The position numbers and the translations under genes are program-made. 64,000 bases of DNA from Diphasiastrum complanatum. Lineage: Eukaryota > Streptophyta > Lycopodiopsida > Lycopodiales > Lycopodiaceae. Positions within the stretch are counted from its first letter, which is position 1, and every line of letters begins with the position of its first letter. Below, piece after piece: positions 32,912 through 44,690 of the stretch. The notes under the pieces are model-generated. The model worked only from the letters and a program-made list of their open reading frames with translations. It was not told the DNA's origin and searched no databases. The stretch lies in contig CM055111.1 in the NCBI GenBank assembly GCA_029204225.1, positions 21,715,805 through 21,779,804 on the forward strand, read 5' to 3'.

Positions 32912-35144
32912 AGTTCTGACATCAAAAGTGAGTATATATTTTTCTGCTCAATTGTCAATGAAGTGTTTTCAAAATATTCAAATTCATACAAAACACCCAA
33001 TGCGTCCTTGGTATCTTTTGCCAAAGGTGTCACGTTGTTGTCGTCTGCTTCTTCAGATACAACTTGAAATGGTGGGCCATGACAAAATGATTTGTGTTGG
33101 AGTAGAATGTTCATGATCTATTGTTGTTGCTCATCTTGAAGCATTTGTTTGTTTGTATAATCCTCAACATGGCATTCAATATCTCTTTCATTTAAAATGA
33201 TATCACGTAGTAGGCATTCTGTGTAATACGAGCCATCCGTGTTGACAAAGCTCAAAAGCTCTCTCTTTTTCCGGAACTCGCATCTTTCTAACAATATATT
33301 AAAAAAAAATCCTTCAATTTGATATGCTGGATGATAATTTGTGAATTTGACTATTCTTTTGTTCTTGTATAGATAGTATCCTATCTGATCAATATGTAGT
33401 TCTTTTTCAAGAGATCTTTTCTTTTTAGTGACAATGAATTGACGCCAATAGTTACATAAACTAGTGGTTTCGAGGACTTCAGGCCTATACGTCTAGATAT
33501 CGATTGGATGTACTAGGATTGTGTTGTTAAAACTAACAAATTTGCGATGTAATTCTGGTGGAGAGCTGTTGATGTATTGGATTGCTTCACTTCTCTTGAT
33601 GATAGAGATTTGAAAACACATGAAACTAATTTCTGGTAATGACATTGGTTTTTCGTTTGAATGGTTCAATTCTATTCTTTTGGCATTAGCTGCATTCAAA
33701 TTCAATGGTCCTATATCATCGCATATTTTAAAACATAGTATGACGAACCCGTGTTTGTGATTCATTGTAGATTCATTTGGCTTGCCATAGCAGAAGCACT
33801 GTTGGATGGTAGGGCACCACATTCCGATCTTCATACCTTGGTCGAAAATATTTCCATCGTTCGGTTTTCATGTCCACCTCAGTGCAAGACAGACATGTTT
33901 CGAATGGGAATCCATATTTACAAATCTTTGCATTTTGGGGGCTAATTTGTATTGTGCACGCAGATCGATAGTGGTGTATCTATTTTCACACAACAAGCTC
34001 GTAGAGCTATTTTTGAGTTAGGTCCAACAAAATTTTAAATTTTTTGTTGACCGAGTCGTATTTGGCAGGATGAATACACTGATTTCATTTCCAATTCTTG
34101 TCACATCTTCTCTTTTGACCCATAACATGACATGCGCATGTACATAGTCCTGGTTTTGGAATTCATAGAGTAGCATGTAATGTGTGACATGGCCTAGAAT
34201 CGATTTTTTGGAAAGAATGAATGTTTTCATAAATAAGTCCAGTTTCTTAACGAAAAGCATTGAACATCCATTTAGGCAATTTCTCCAATCAAAATTGTTC
34301 TTATATTTTCTCACAAGTGCTTCTATTTTTGCAATTTTTGCCCGTCGCATCTTAATAGTTTCATCGCTTGTCAATATGTCACCATTGCTAGCAAATCTTT
34401 GAGATTTCGTCTATGCCATGATGGTGTTCCAGAGATCGCACGTGGCAAAGTAAATCTCAAAACATTTTCAAAAATTTGTTCTTCATTTGCGTGGGGATGT
34501 TTTGTGACAAAATCAATTATGTCCGTTTGCAACACAATAGATGGCACTTTTGTTGTAATCAGAATGGCTTGTCTAATTTAGTACATGACAAGCAAATATG
34601 GAGGGAATAATGTAAATGGTAAGAATAGATTGGCAACTCTCATTTTTATGTAATCTATGTAATGTATTTTGCCATTGTAATATCCATGCCCAAACGGAAA
34701 CAAGAATGGAAAGATTGCACTTTCTAAAGTGATAAACAATTTTCCTTCAGTTATTACTGGCAAGCTGGATATGTTAGTTTTGAATATCAAAGTCTCATTT
34801 CTTTCATGCACTGAATTTCTTAATTGTAAATTTGAATATGTACATATGTCATTTTTTTGAATATCATGTGTTTTGCTACAAGGCGTTATGTCCTTTAGCA
34901 ATATGTACACTCATTCGAATGGATCACTTTGCATGTTTCGAAAACTGTCCATTTTTGTGTCCAACATTTTTTCAACCGAGGCTAATGATACAAATGGTAA
35001 GCTTTGAGTCTGAGAGCCATATTCATATACACTAAAAAACTTTTCCAATATTGGATTATGCAAAAGATTGTGTTCTAAAATATTTCGTATCTCTTCCATG
35101 TCATGAACCTTATCGTTTCTGTTCAAATTGCAAGTGATAAGCAT
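32912..35144 (-). pseudogene. Helitron Rep-helicase fragment, truncated at the helicase start
   Basis: Read leftwards across broken frames: FPFLFPFGHGYYNGKIHY and the following hydrophobic segment (34910-34578) match the start of the Helitron_like_N region; then LGHVTHYMLLYEFQNQDYVH with the HUH-type His pair HAH in DYVHAHVMLW (34374-34018); a central part with LPEISFMCFQIS and QYINSSPPELH (33834-33493); a pre-helicase segment with ETTSLCNYW, FFFNILLERCEF and YYTECLLRDII (about 33480-33130); and LTIEQKNIYSLL (near 32940), which resembles the beginning of the Pif1-like helicase. The helicase itself is missing because LTR-U interrupts here. Rep normally nicks and joins single strands in rolling-circle transposition. 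Stops and frameshifts make this copy dead. Neither terminus was identified. Confidence 0.75.
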
Positions 35145-35604
35145 GTTGAACCACCCATAAGAGTAAGGAGTAAATTCTTTTTTTTTCCATGACTATTTTT
35201 CTGGCTACTCTGTGTCTTTCAGTCAATGTTCGTCTTGATCACATGTGTGGTTGGTTTTGCATGGTCTCTAATAGATATAGTATGGGAGATGCAAAGGTGA
35301 ATCAAAAAATTTGGTCTTATGTTCAAGAATTTGAAGATTTCAATTTGCTAGTCGCTATCTTTTGCTTTCTGCTAAAGTATGATATGGTGAGTTTTGCTTT
35401 ACACTAATTGCAATTATCGCGCATACGACAATAACATGAAGCAGTTATCACGTGTTATCCAATGTCTAAAAACATATTAAAAAATAGCAAACCTATTTAC
35501 GAGGAAAATATAATAGTTTATGAGCTAGCAAATTGAAAAATTATTGACTATAAAACAATGATTGTACAATACATCTATTAGCATCAATTTAATGAAGCAA
35601 GTTC
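35145..35604. other. Unassigned AT-rich stretch
   Basis: Between the Helitron fragment and the fold-back copy; possibly Helitron 5' sequence, but no terminal signal seen. Confidence 0.3.
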
Positions 35605-36868
35605 TATAACATCGCATTTTTCAGTACTATAAGCATTTGCTAGAAAAAGTTAGCAACTAAAGTGCTAATTTTCTAATCTACTACGATATGGTGGAATGAG
35701 AGGCAATGATTTTCTTATGAACATTATAAAGTGGGAGATCCACAGGTCTCTCAAATCTATGATGCTATATGAACATTTGAATTGGCTAACTGTACACACG
35801 ATTTTAGTTTGTATCTCTACGAGCTATTGAAGCACGTGAATTTTTACAATTGAGTGATTATAGATAGTTAAAAAACAAGATAGGCAAGTAAAGATGGACC
35901 AGGGAAAAAACCCAACTATTTAGGTACATCCTATTGTTTGTTTTTTTTGGGTCTTTCTGGACTTGTTTTCATTTTTTTATGAGAATTCCATTTCAGGTAT
36001 CTCCTTTGTCATTGTGATTGAGTATATGAAGGTGAACATGCAAATAGTTAAGGCCATATTGTGCAAAGTTGATGATTGCTTTTCAAAGCATGAACTATAC
36101 AACTGATCAAGGCACATGCATTCGCATCTTTGTATGCTATTTAAGGAGGTGAATTTTGACAATTGAGTCATGCAAATTAAGAACCATATCAACATGACAT
36201 CTCAAATATGGATCTAAAATCAAACTTTAATTAGAAAGTGGTTGTTTTCAAAGAAATAAAGATAAAAAAAATTGGTTCTAAAAACATCGATACAATATTT
36301 GGTATCTTTCAGTTTTGTTACCAAGTCTTGAAAAAGTTAGGGATAGCTATGATAGGATATGGAATCCTTGCTAACTCCACTATTAATCTAACGTCAAACT
36401 TTGGCCTGAAAATGATTGTTTTAAAAAATATAAAATAAAAAGGCATTGGTTGAGATAACATTGAGCGAGCTTTGTACAGTATTTGACATCTTTTGATATT
36501 GTTAGCAATTGTTAGTAAAAGTCAGTTGTTAGAGAGCCGTCTCTTTTATCGATTATAAAATGGCAAAAGAAGAGGCGGCAATTTTTCTCTCAAATTTATA
36601 AACTAGGAGATTCGCCTTTCTCCCAAATGATAATGAAATATGAAGAATGAAATTGCAAATGCGATTTGCCAAATGCCATGAAAAATTTCATATACTGTAC
36701 AAAGCTCTCTTAATATGCACCTTGCCAATGGTTTTTTATTTATTATTTTTGGAAACGACCATTCTTACACAGGTATAGTAACTCGATGTATTTATGTGAC
36801 CTATGTAGGTGGAGTGGCTCGTTGACAAAACAAATAAGGATGAGATTGCATAAAGTATATGTGAAACA
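35605..36868. mobile_element. Fold-back element copy 2: inverted interior, right repeat only
   Basis: 35605-36751 is the reverse complement of 17442-18591, while the right repeat 36752-36868 and everything after it match 18592 onwards in direct orientation. The left 117-bp repeat is absent; sequence before 35605 is unrelated. No protein. Confidence 0.65.
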
Positions 36869-37401
36869 TGAAAAACAAATTTGCAAGCCATCACTTGATA
36901 ACCTACGGGCTTGCTTTGCAGGCAACCAATATTATCTCCTATGAGTGTTTATTCTTATCCCTTTGGTGTTTTCATTGAAGCAGTGTGTTCAATAATTACT
37001 ATGGAAACACATGATTTCATGCCAAACAATCTTACAATACAGGAAGCTATAAAATCTTTTGCAAGTATTTAATTTCAAGCCAAACAATAGTAAAGTACAA
37101 GAAGACAGCTTGTGAAAAACATGTTACCAAAAAATATCAAATGACCTTTAAAAGCACGCGTGAATTTTTGTTTCCTGCTGAAATTGCTAGATCATGAAAG
37201 GAAAAAGCCACATAAAAAGTTGCTATAGAATTCTCGTTCAATGATTTGTTGCCTTACAATTCTGTTTTTCACCATGAAGTGGAATCATTACAACTAGTTT
37301 ATTAGAATCTTTCACAAATTTGTTGTTTAAACACACAGGTGTATTTCCCTCCTTAAAACCAATACCTTCAAAACACAAAAAACAACACAATCATTCAAGT
37401 T
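36869..37401. repeat. Shared flank, block 3 copy
   Basis: Matches 18710-19243 almost base for base. No recognised function. Confidence 0.5.
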
Positions 37402-38483
37402 GCAAAACACTATGATCTGGCAATTTCATATTGTATTAAAAACATTATTTTTACTAAGGTCGGAAAGATTAAAAATATGGAAAGAAAGTCAATAGTCTTT
37501 TGCTATGTACGTAGGGCATTTTACACTATCGAATTGATTGCCTACGGCTTGCTTAGAGTATAAATGAAGGACATTTGAAAATTAATCAAATGAGGAGAAG
37601 GTGTGGCAAGACGATTGGATCAGGCATTATGGACACTATTTTTGGATGTTTACAGTCATAGATTCGTAGCCAGACATGACAACCTCGTCAAAAAATGAAT
37701 AAATAAGTTTCTGCCGAGTATTTCTCGACTGCCCCACAACAATGCTACCTTTTCGTAGTTTCAAAAAACTATGGTGCTATTAAAGAAGCTAGTTATTGTG
37801 CAAGTCAAGGAGAGCATTCAATATCTATCTTTGTAGGCAAGTGCCAAAAATAGGCTAGAAACGACACCAACATCGAGGGGGAGAGTCCACACATTGTCAG
37901 AGCTTCACCTCCAATGGAATTCAAATTGCCACCTCTACACACTTCAACTGAAAGTGTCATTATCCCAAGGCTTTTGATATTCAGATCATCCTTTGTCATA
38001 CCAATGCCTCGATCACCAATTGTAAGGATCCCTTTGTCTCTGTCTAGTTTTATCTGAAAGTCAACCCCTTCTTCAAGAATAGCCTCATCAATGAGAGATA
38101 AGAAATGTATCTTATCTAGAACATCTGATGCATTGGAAATAAGTTCTAAAATAAAATTGTCCCTATTGTTGTATAAAGAGTTCATGATGATATCCATCAA
38201 CTAGGACACATCTGCCTAGAACCAAAGTTTGATCTTTGCATGGGGTCTGAGTCATCTACAGAGCTCCCCCTCAATCCAAAATCATCATTACATGCAGCCA
38301 TCCATGTATACATCATGTGAATCCATCGAGAATCATTCATAGGTGCTCTTGAAACTCACTGCCCCTGCAACCAACTAAGGAAGTACACAAGACTAGCAAA
38401 ATCTTCCTTGTTGTCCTGTACATCCAGAATTTGCAAGAACATGAAGTGATCATACAAGCTTATATGCCTTCTACACACTATAA
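37402..38483. other. 1.08-kb segment present in block 3 but not in block 2
   Basis: Block 2 reads straight across this point (caagttg then tcaccaatataaag at about 19243). The segment contains the HSP90 fragment described next and otherwise nothing recognised. Whether it is an insertion in block 3 or a deletion in block 2 is open. Confidence 0.55.
37805..38200 (-). pseudogene. HSP90 fragment (N-terminal ATPase domain, probably ER/GRP94 type)
   Basis: Open for 131 codons on minus. MDIIMNSLYNNRDNFILELI, SNASDVLDKIHFLSL, QIKLDRDKGILTIGDRGIGM and TKDDL reproduce the start of the HSP90 ATP-binding domain, including the ELISNASDALDK helix and the DRGIGMT lid motif. The form MDIIxNSLYxNxD is closest to the endoplasmin/organellar branch. 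Similarity fades after about residue 90 (GNLNSIG) and the rest of the chaperone is missing. It lies among retroelement pieces, so it looks like a captured gene fragment rather than a gene. Confidence 0.8.
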
Positions 38484-38874
38484 TCACCAATATAAAGAGA
38501 GAAGAGATAGAAGAAGATGATATGATAGAAAAAAACAATTCTCCAAACATTAAGAAAAAAATTGATTGCTTTCTCCACACTCGTACAAATATATATAGCA
38601 GAAAATATGTCATTTGGCCACTTGCCAATTATTAGTAGTACTTTCCAAGTACTTACCAGAAACCTAGTTAATCAAGTGACTAGTTTCAATGTATCTAGTT
38701 ACAAAAAGTCATTTGGTCCAAATCCGAGCTTGAATTATCAAATAATTTTCAAAAATAGCAACATTACTATTTTTTAGAATTATTTACGTAAAAAAATGTT
38801 CGTCTAAGTTTACTTCTACCTTTGCCCTCCAAGTTGCCAAATTAAACCAACTAAACTAGTTGACATTTTTCACA
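38484..38874 (-). repeat. LTR-V fragment (block 3)
   Basis: Counterpart of 19250-19634, starting TGTGAAAAATGTCAACTAG at 38874. Confidence 0.6.
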
Positions 38875-39734
38875 CTCCCTCTTCAACTAGTTTAACCACA
38901 CAACTTTTCAAGAATGATCTCCATTCTAAGAAAAGACCTCCTCTCAATGCTTTTGTAATGTTCAAAATAGAAACATTCATAATTGATATAGATAATAGTG
39001 TCCAGGTTGGATGCTTCACTATTTCTTACATCCGAATATAAAGATGAAACTAGTACATGAAGAACAAAATAAAATGAAAATATTATAATTCCTCCATGCT
39101 TCCACCTTCGATATCTCTGAAAAATAGTAGCAACCAAGTAATAAATGTGAGTGATCAACAAATACTTGCAAGCCTTCTTCATATTTCACTTCATGTAAAG
39201 TGTGAAAGAATCAACTAGTTTTATCATATTTACTATATTTTCATATTTGGCATATTGAGGCCAACTTTGTTTTTAGACTTAGAGATTGACTTTTCAAAGT
39301 TCATTAGTCTAAATGTCATTTGAATGAACATCCATTTCATGAAGACAACCATCCATTTGCATACCATCATCTACACAAGAAGATGTGCCAAAATATGTGA
39401 AAAAATAAAATTTGTACCTTCCACAACTTGCGTACCCTTTTCATCATATGTAAGCCTTGATGGCTTTGTCATTTGCCTTGAGGATATTCTTAGGACTTGA
39501 ATTGGCATCTCAAAAACCACCATCCAAAAAACCATCTTCATCACCATAAAGAATATTAGATTCATCAGCATCAACAACATCAAGCTTATCCCCATTTTTC
39601 TCTTCAAAGATAACATCCATAGAAATGTGAACTTTCTTTGAATTAGGAATGTAAAATCTATAAGCTTTTCTTACTTCACTATATCCAAAAAAAATCCCCT
39701 TAAAGGATTGAGTTGACATAGCAAGTACTACCAA
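38875..39734 (-). pseudogene. Integrase C-terminus and swap domain SD-6
   Basis: Read leftwards: integrase end (STQSFKGIFFGYSEVRKAY), linker, the MQMDG-type junction in a shifted frame, a piece of LTR-U type (about 39200-39305), then the swap-domain tail: DHSHLLLGCYYFSEISKVEA, ILFCSSCTSF, DVRNSEASNLDT-like, ERRSFLRMEIILE and the terminal KLVEEGV before the polypurine tract. It is the fuller form of SD-5: about 350 bp between 38954 and 39304 are deleted in block 2. Confidence 0.7.
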
Positions 39735-39786
39735 AGATCTTCAATGCTTGATGCTTGTCTTCTTATCAAAAAGTGTTACATCCATG

Positions 39787-40101
39787 TCCTATATATAGGA
39801 TTTGGTATAATCCTAGACTTGGATAAATGGTACTCTAGCACTTGATATTATTGGTTATGCCACAATATTATGGAAGAGACTAGTAATGTAATTAATAACC
39901 TTGTGAGGGCCCAAACACAATTATTGTAGCTAGTATATGGTTTAGGATTGCTAATGCATGTGTAGAGTATCAATAAAAATGGAAAGCACTTTTAGGGAGT
40001 TTTAGATTTGCATGGGCACATGAATAGGGAGGCTTGGGGCTTATATAAGGCTTGTAGAAACTCGCCCAATTCCATTTTTTATTTTGGTGCTTTCATTGCC
40101 A

Positions 40102-40176
<75 letters not shown>

Positions 40177-40259
40177 ACACTTGTCTCCTTTTGCAAGTTT
40201 TTTCACAACTCTGGTTACATACTGCTGTAAAACACCTAATAGACCTCCTTAGCGGATTA
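39787..40259 (+). repeat. Repeated unit upstream of LTR-Q (block 3), CT tract expanded
   Basis: Same unit as 20190-20600, but its CT run is about 70 bp (40105-40174) against 14 bp in block 2 and 17 bp in block 1. Confidence 0.55.
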
Positions 40260-41577
40260 TGTGAGAAATTGTCAACTGGGTTGCTATTTTGGTCATATTT
40301 GTTTATTTGGCAATTGAGGCCAATTTACATATTAGACTTAGAGATAGTCATTTCAAAGTTATTTTAGTTCAAATGTTTTTGAATTACCACTTTTAGAAAG
40401 TGAGGAAAAATGTAGGAGCTCAAGTTTTGTAGATTCAAATTTGAATGTCGGAGACATTGAATCTAGTCCACATTAATTGTAGCATTTTTGATATGGAGGA
40501 AAACCAAGATCATTAATGAGGCATGGACCTGTTATATATAGCTATACACATGTGGGAAGAGAAGTACTCTCTCTCTCTCTCTCTCTCTCTCTTATCTCAT
40601 TTCATGCTTATACATGAGTTCTCTTGGGTTCATCTATCCATTGGTGCACTATTTTGGTGATATCTTGAAATCGTGTGTGTAGAATATGTCAAGGATTCCA
40701 GATCATTCAAGATACAATCCATGTCCCTGATCTTTGGTTACAATAAACCAACAATCTTGCCAATGTAGAAAAATCAGCATCTACATACAAAATGAGATGC
40801 AAAGTCTAAGAGATACTGATCAAACATGAATCAAAACATAAATATAGTTTTTGCCCGTACAATTACAGTACCCTACTGTAATTATAGTACCCTATTTTAT
40901 TTAACATGTATGAAACTGAAAATAGCAATAAATGATCATTCTACACACAGAATTGCAAGATAACATGAGAGTGCACCAATGAGTAGTAGAACCCAAAGAG
41001 GACCATGTATAATGATGAAATGAGAGAGAGAAGAGAGAATATGTGTCTCTCCATGAGTTACATCCTTTATAGAGTGTCCAAACCCTATTTGGCCACTTGG
41101 CTTTCCCTCCAAAATGTAAACCCCGCTATTTTTTGGACTAGATTCAATGTACCCAAAGTTCAAATTTGAATCTCTCCCAAACTTGACTACCAGCTTTCCC
41201 ACAGTTTCAAAAAGTGTTTATTGAATGTATTTAAACTAATATAACTTCAAAAAGTTTATCTCTAAGTCTAAAATGAGTTTTGGCCTCATATTAGTTAAGA
41301 AAACACAATTGAAAACACCCGACCAGATCAATCACCACAGCACAACGTCAAGTGCAACAAGAACACATAATTGCTCTCTTCAAACTGTATATTCCACTCT
41401 CTTTGTAAGTACAAAGATGAGTTCCTTAAAAAACACTCAAAGGGCTCGTAAAAGCAAGATGGCCCGATAACTCTAGAACTAAGAAAGCACTGTATAAGTC
41501 GATCATTGCTATTTTAACTCTCTCCCTCAATGATCAACGTCACTTCTTATTTTAGAGTATACTCTATTCATGGAACA
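40260..41577. repeat. LTR mosaic Q(+), P(-), R(-) of block 3
   Basis: LTR-Q 40260-40688 (CT run at 40567-40592), LTR-P 40689-41290 and LTR-R 41291-41577, joined at the same points as in block 2 (20601-21926) and, inverted, block 1 (9821-8387). The identical joints show that the blocks are copies of one rearranged ancestor. Confidence 0.65.
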
Positions 41578-42210
41578 TACCTCCATGATAGCATTACATG
41601 TAAAGGTTTTTTACATGACCTGGCCTAAGCCAAGTTTGGCTCTAAAAGTTTCAAACTTTTCTTTACTTAAAGCTTTTGTAATTATATCAGCAACTTGTAA
41701 CAACGTAGAACAATGTTCAATTCCTATGTCTTCAGATTGTAATTTTTCACGCACAAAGTGATATTTTACTTCAATATGTTTTGTCCTTGCGTGAAAGATT
41801 GGATTTTTAGCCAATTGTATTCCACTTTGACTATCACAGAAAATAACAATGGGATTTACTTGTTTCATGCCAATCTCACATAACAACTTACGTAGCCAAA
41901 TAGCTTCCTGGGTAGCAGAACTCAATGCTTTATATTCGGCTTTTGTGGAAGAAAGAGAAATAGTATCTTGCTTCTTGCTAGACCATGAAAAACAGTCGCT
42001 ACCAAAATTGAAGGTAGAACCTGTTGTTGACTTTCTATCATCTATACTTCCTGCCCAATCAGCGTCAACATAACCTTGCAACTTAGGTAAAACACTGTCT
42101 TTTGTAGATTAGACCAAGGTTCGATGTACCTTTCACATACCTTAAAATGCTTTTTGCAGCTTGCCAATGGTCCATAGTGAGTGATGACATGAATTGGCTA
42201 ATCAAACTTA
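41578..42210 (-). pseudogene. Lineage-B copia RNase H (block 3)
   Basis: 156 codons open from 42081 to 41611: GYVDADWAGSIDDRKSTTGS, SLSSTKAEYKAL, IFCDSQSGIQLAKNP, HIEVKYHFVRE, KLGLGQVM. Better preserved than the block 2 copy. RT end motifs lie upstream to 42210, where a microsatellite cuts the coding sequence. Confidence 0.8.
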
Positions 42211-42301
<91 letters not shown>

Positions 42302-42302
42302 A
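42211..42302. repeat. Compound (CT)n(CA)n microsatellite
   Basis: CT run 42211-42277 followed by CA run to 42302. It marks the joint between copia RNase H and a pyruvate-kinase fragment. The same compound repeat, on the other strand, borders the second pyruvate-kinase fragment at 52668-52720. Confidence 0.95.
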
Positions 42303-42330
42303 TCTAAGGGTGAAGCGTAAAGAAATGTCA

Positions 42331-42615
42331 ACAACTGGATGGAGCTGGTGGTGAAATTACAGCTGGAGCATATCCAAAGTTAGTGGTCAAAAACATAGCT
42401 CACGTTTGCATCGAGGAAAAATTATCTCTAGATTATGCTGCAACATTCAAAGAAATCGTGAAGTAAACATCGCTTCCAGGGAGCCCATTAGAAACCCTTG
42501 CATCATTGGTTGTGTGAACTGCTAATAAAGTACGAGAATCTTTGATTGTCGTCCTTACTAGAGGCGGCACTACTACAAAGCTTGTTGCAAAGTACATGCT
42601 AGTTCCAATGAAGGC
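42331..42615 (+). pseudogene. Pyruvate kinase C-terminal fragment (copy 1)
   Basis: In three frames it reads pieces typical of plant cytosolic pyruvate kinase: LDG..ITAGAYPKLVVKNIAH and VCIEE, then LSLDYAATFKEIV, then SPLETLASLVV followed by TANKVRESLIVVLTRGGTTT and KLVAKY. This corresponds to the end of the barrel and the beginning of the C-terminal domain. Frameshifts and an in-frame stop make it non-functional. The sequence stops at about 42615 in the middle of copia gag. A pyruvate kinase is a glycolytic enzyme; this piece is a captured host fragment. Confidence 0.8.
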
Positions 42616-43424
42616 CAAGTAGTTTTTACACATCCTCAAGATGAATGTCTCAAATAAGCTTCACAATGAGGTAAGGGCTTGCACATCATCTTACGAGGCA
42701 TGGAGGACTCTTCAAAGGATTTATGAGTCAAAGATCATATCTAGGGCACTCACCCTAAGGAGTAAAATTCTTCAAAGCTATCAGAAGGTGAAAGTGCTAA
42801 CTCTTATGTAATGAGGGTTAAATCTCTTAATGGTGACTTAGCATGTGTTGGCAATGCTATTGGTAACATTGAGATTGTCCAAGTGTTTCTAAATGGCTTT
42901 GGAGAAGGTTATGCTAATTTTGTTCAAAGTTTTGCTATTTAACAACTTTGCCATCTATTGAAGAATTGCAAGAGGTGTTGGTGGCCAAAGAGGATCAATG
43001 TTAAGACTAGAAGTAGACCTAATTCTAGCAAGGTTGGAGATGAAGAGGTATTTTTCACGAAAGGCAAGGGAAAAGGAGGAGTCAAGTGGAACTTCAACAA
43101 GAAGAGCACCATGGATCAAGGGCAAGGTGAGGCAACATCCTCTTATGGTGGTAAGAATGATAAATCTGAACTCAAGTGCTTTTATTGTGGCAGAAAATGT
43201 CCTTTTCTTATGAATGCAATAAAATGATGAGAGCAATTGGAAGGTAGCAAGCAAAGAAAATTTACCAATTGTGAATTTGTTAGTAATGATGTTGTTGATA
43301 CTCTTATGATGTCTTCACGTCTCATCTCAAGTGAAAGTGACAAAGAGTCATGGTAGATCGATAGTGGAGCTAGTTCTCATATGACTAGTCATAAGGAATT
43401 ATTTTCTTCCTTAGTCACTCTCTA
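42616..43424 (+). pseudogene. Copia gag to protease fragment
   Basis: Begins inside gag (HILKMNVSNKLHNEVRACTS, then SYEAW), continues through a broken UBN2 region (YESKIISRALTLRSKI), a basic segment and a damaged zinc knuckle (CFYCGRKCPFLMN), and ends at the protease site IDSGASSHMTSHKELF at 43420. The stop before it (TGG to TAG) inactivates it. It is more decayed than the fragment at 44691 and is a separate copy, because both contain the knuckle-protease region. Confidence 0.75.
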
Positions 43425-44690
43425 GCATCCATTCTACAAGATGCATACTCATTATGGCGTTTCAGCTCACGTCTGATCCGTTTAGATAGAACTGACAAAA
43501 ATCACATAACCATGGCATTTTCGTTAATCAGCTCAGGTTTGCACTCAGATCTGAGGTGTTTCACCCTTTCAATGTAATCTCGAACCATTTTTCGCTTTCC
43601 CATTTTGATTTTACTTAAAAGTAGGAAAGGGTCTTCCATAAACTTTTGAGGTTTGAATCGTGTGATAAGGGCTCTTTTAACAGCCTCCCAATCTGTACGC
43701 TCAATTTCATCTTGATTATAGTATCAATCTTGTGTTGTGCCTGTTAAGGCCATAGGAAACAACTTAAGTTTATCATGGGAAAAAACTCTCTCCATAGACT
43801 TCACAGGATTCAGCATAGATCTGAAGATATCTAATTGGATTTGTTAATCCATTATATTTGGGTAGATCCAAACGGGGTGCTCTTCTAACAGTAATTGGAT
43901 TGATTTCCTGAGGTGCACTTCCAGGAGCAGCTCCAAAGACAGCCATTTTAACAAATTCAAATCAAGCAGACAATGAAATTGGATCTAGATTTTTCATTCA
44001 AAATTTTCTCAGATCAAATCTGCTAGATCTATTCTACTTTCAAGAATCTGACTCTATATCGTGAAAAAGATTTCGAAATTCAATCAATTGATACTTCTCA
44101 AAAAATGAAACATTTCTCAGAATCCAAATCAGAATGTATTAGATTTGACCTAAATTTTGATAGAGACTTGATCTGGAAAATCAAAACCTAAAAGTAGTAC
44201 TAGCGAAGGTTCCCTAGGTGAAGATTGACTCGACGAAGGTTCAACAATGCTATTTTGAAAAAGAAAATCTGTGATCAAATTTTTTAACAATTTCTATGGA
44301 AATAACCTTCGCCGACCTCTCAGATGCAAGATCTGACACAAATAAAACAATGGAAAACTGGATGAAGATTTCTGACACAAGAAAATACAGTTTCTGTGGT
44401 TTGGCGAGGGTAAAAATCAAGATTTTCTACGATCTGGACAAGAAGAATCTTTGTTGAACTCAAAAACAGTAGTTTACTATAAATATAATGTTTTGGAAAC
44501 TCGACAAAGGTTTTGGCTAAGGATCAAGAGTAATACTTGTATTTTTGCAAAAAAATTTGCAAAAAATTGACTTTTGTGGCAAAAATATGGCAATATAACA
44601 ACTGATCTTCTGAAAACCCTTCTATTTTTGGTATTATTCTTAGGCGACCTGGCAGTAGATAGAATTGAATCACACCTATGCACAGTGGGT
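43425..44690 (-). pseudogene. Retrotrans_gag module, third copy
   Basis: Reverse complement of 22930-24205: leader from 44690, gag ATG near 43950, LKLFPMALTGT-like and KIKMGKRKM segments, ending near the QNG..DV codons at 43425. It lies between two plus-strand copia fragments without obvious target duplication. Stops are present. Confidence 0.65.
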
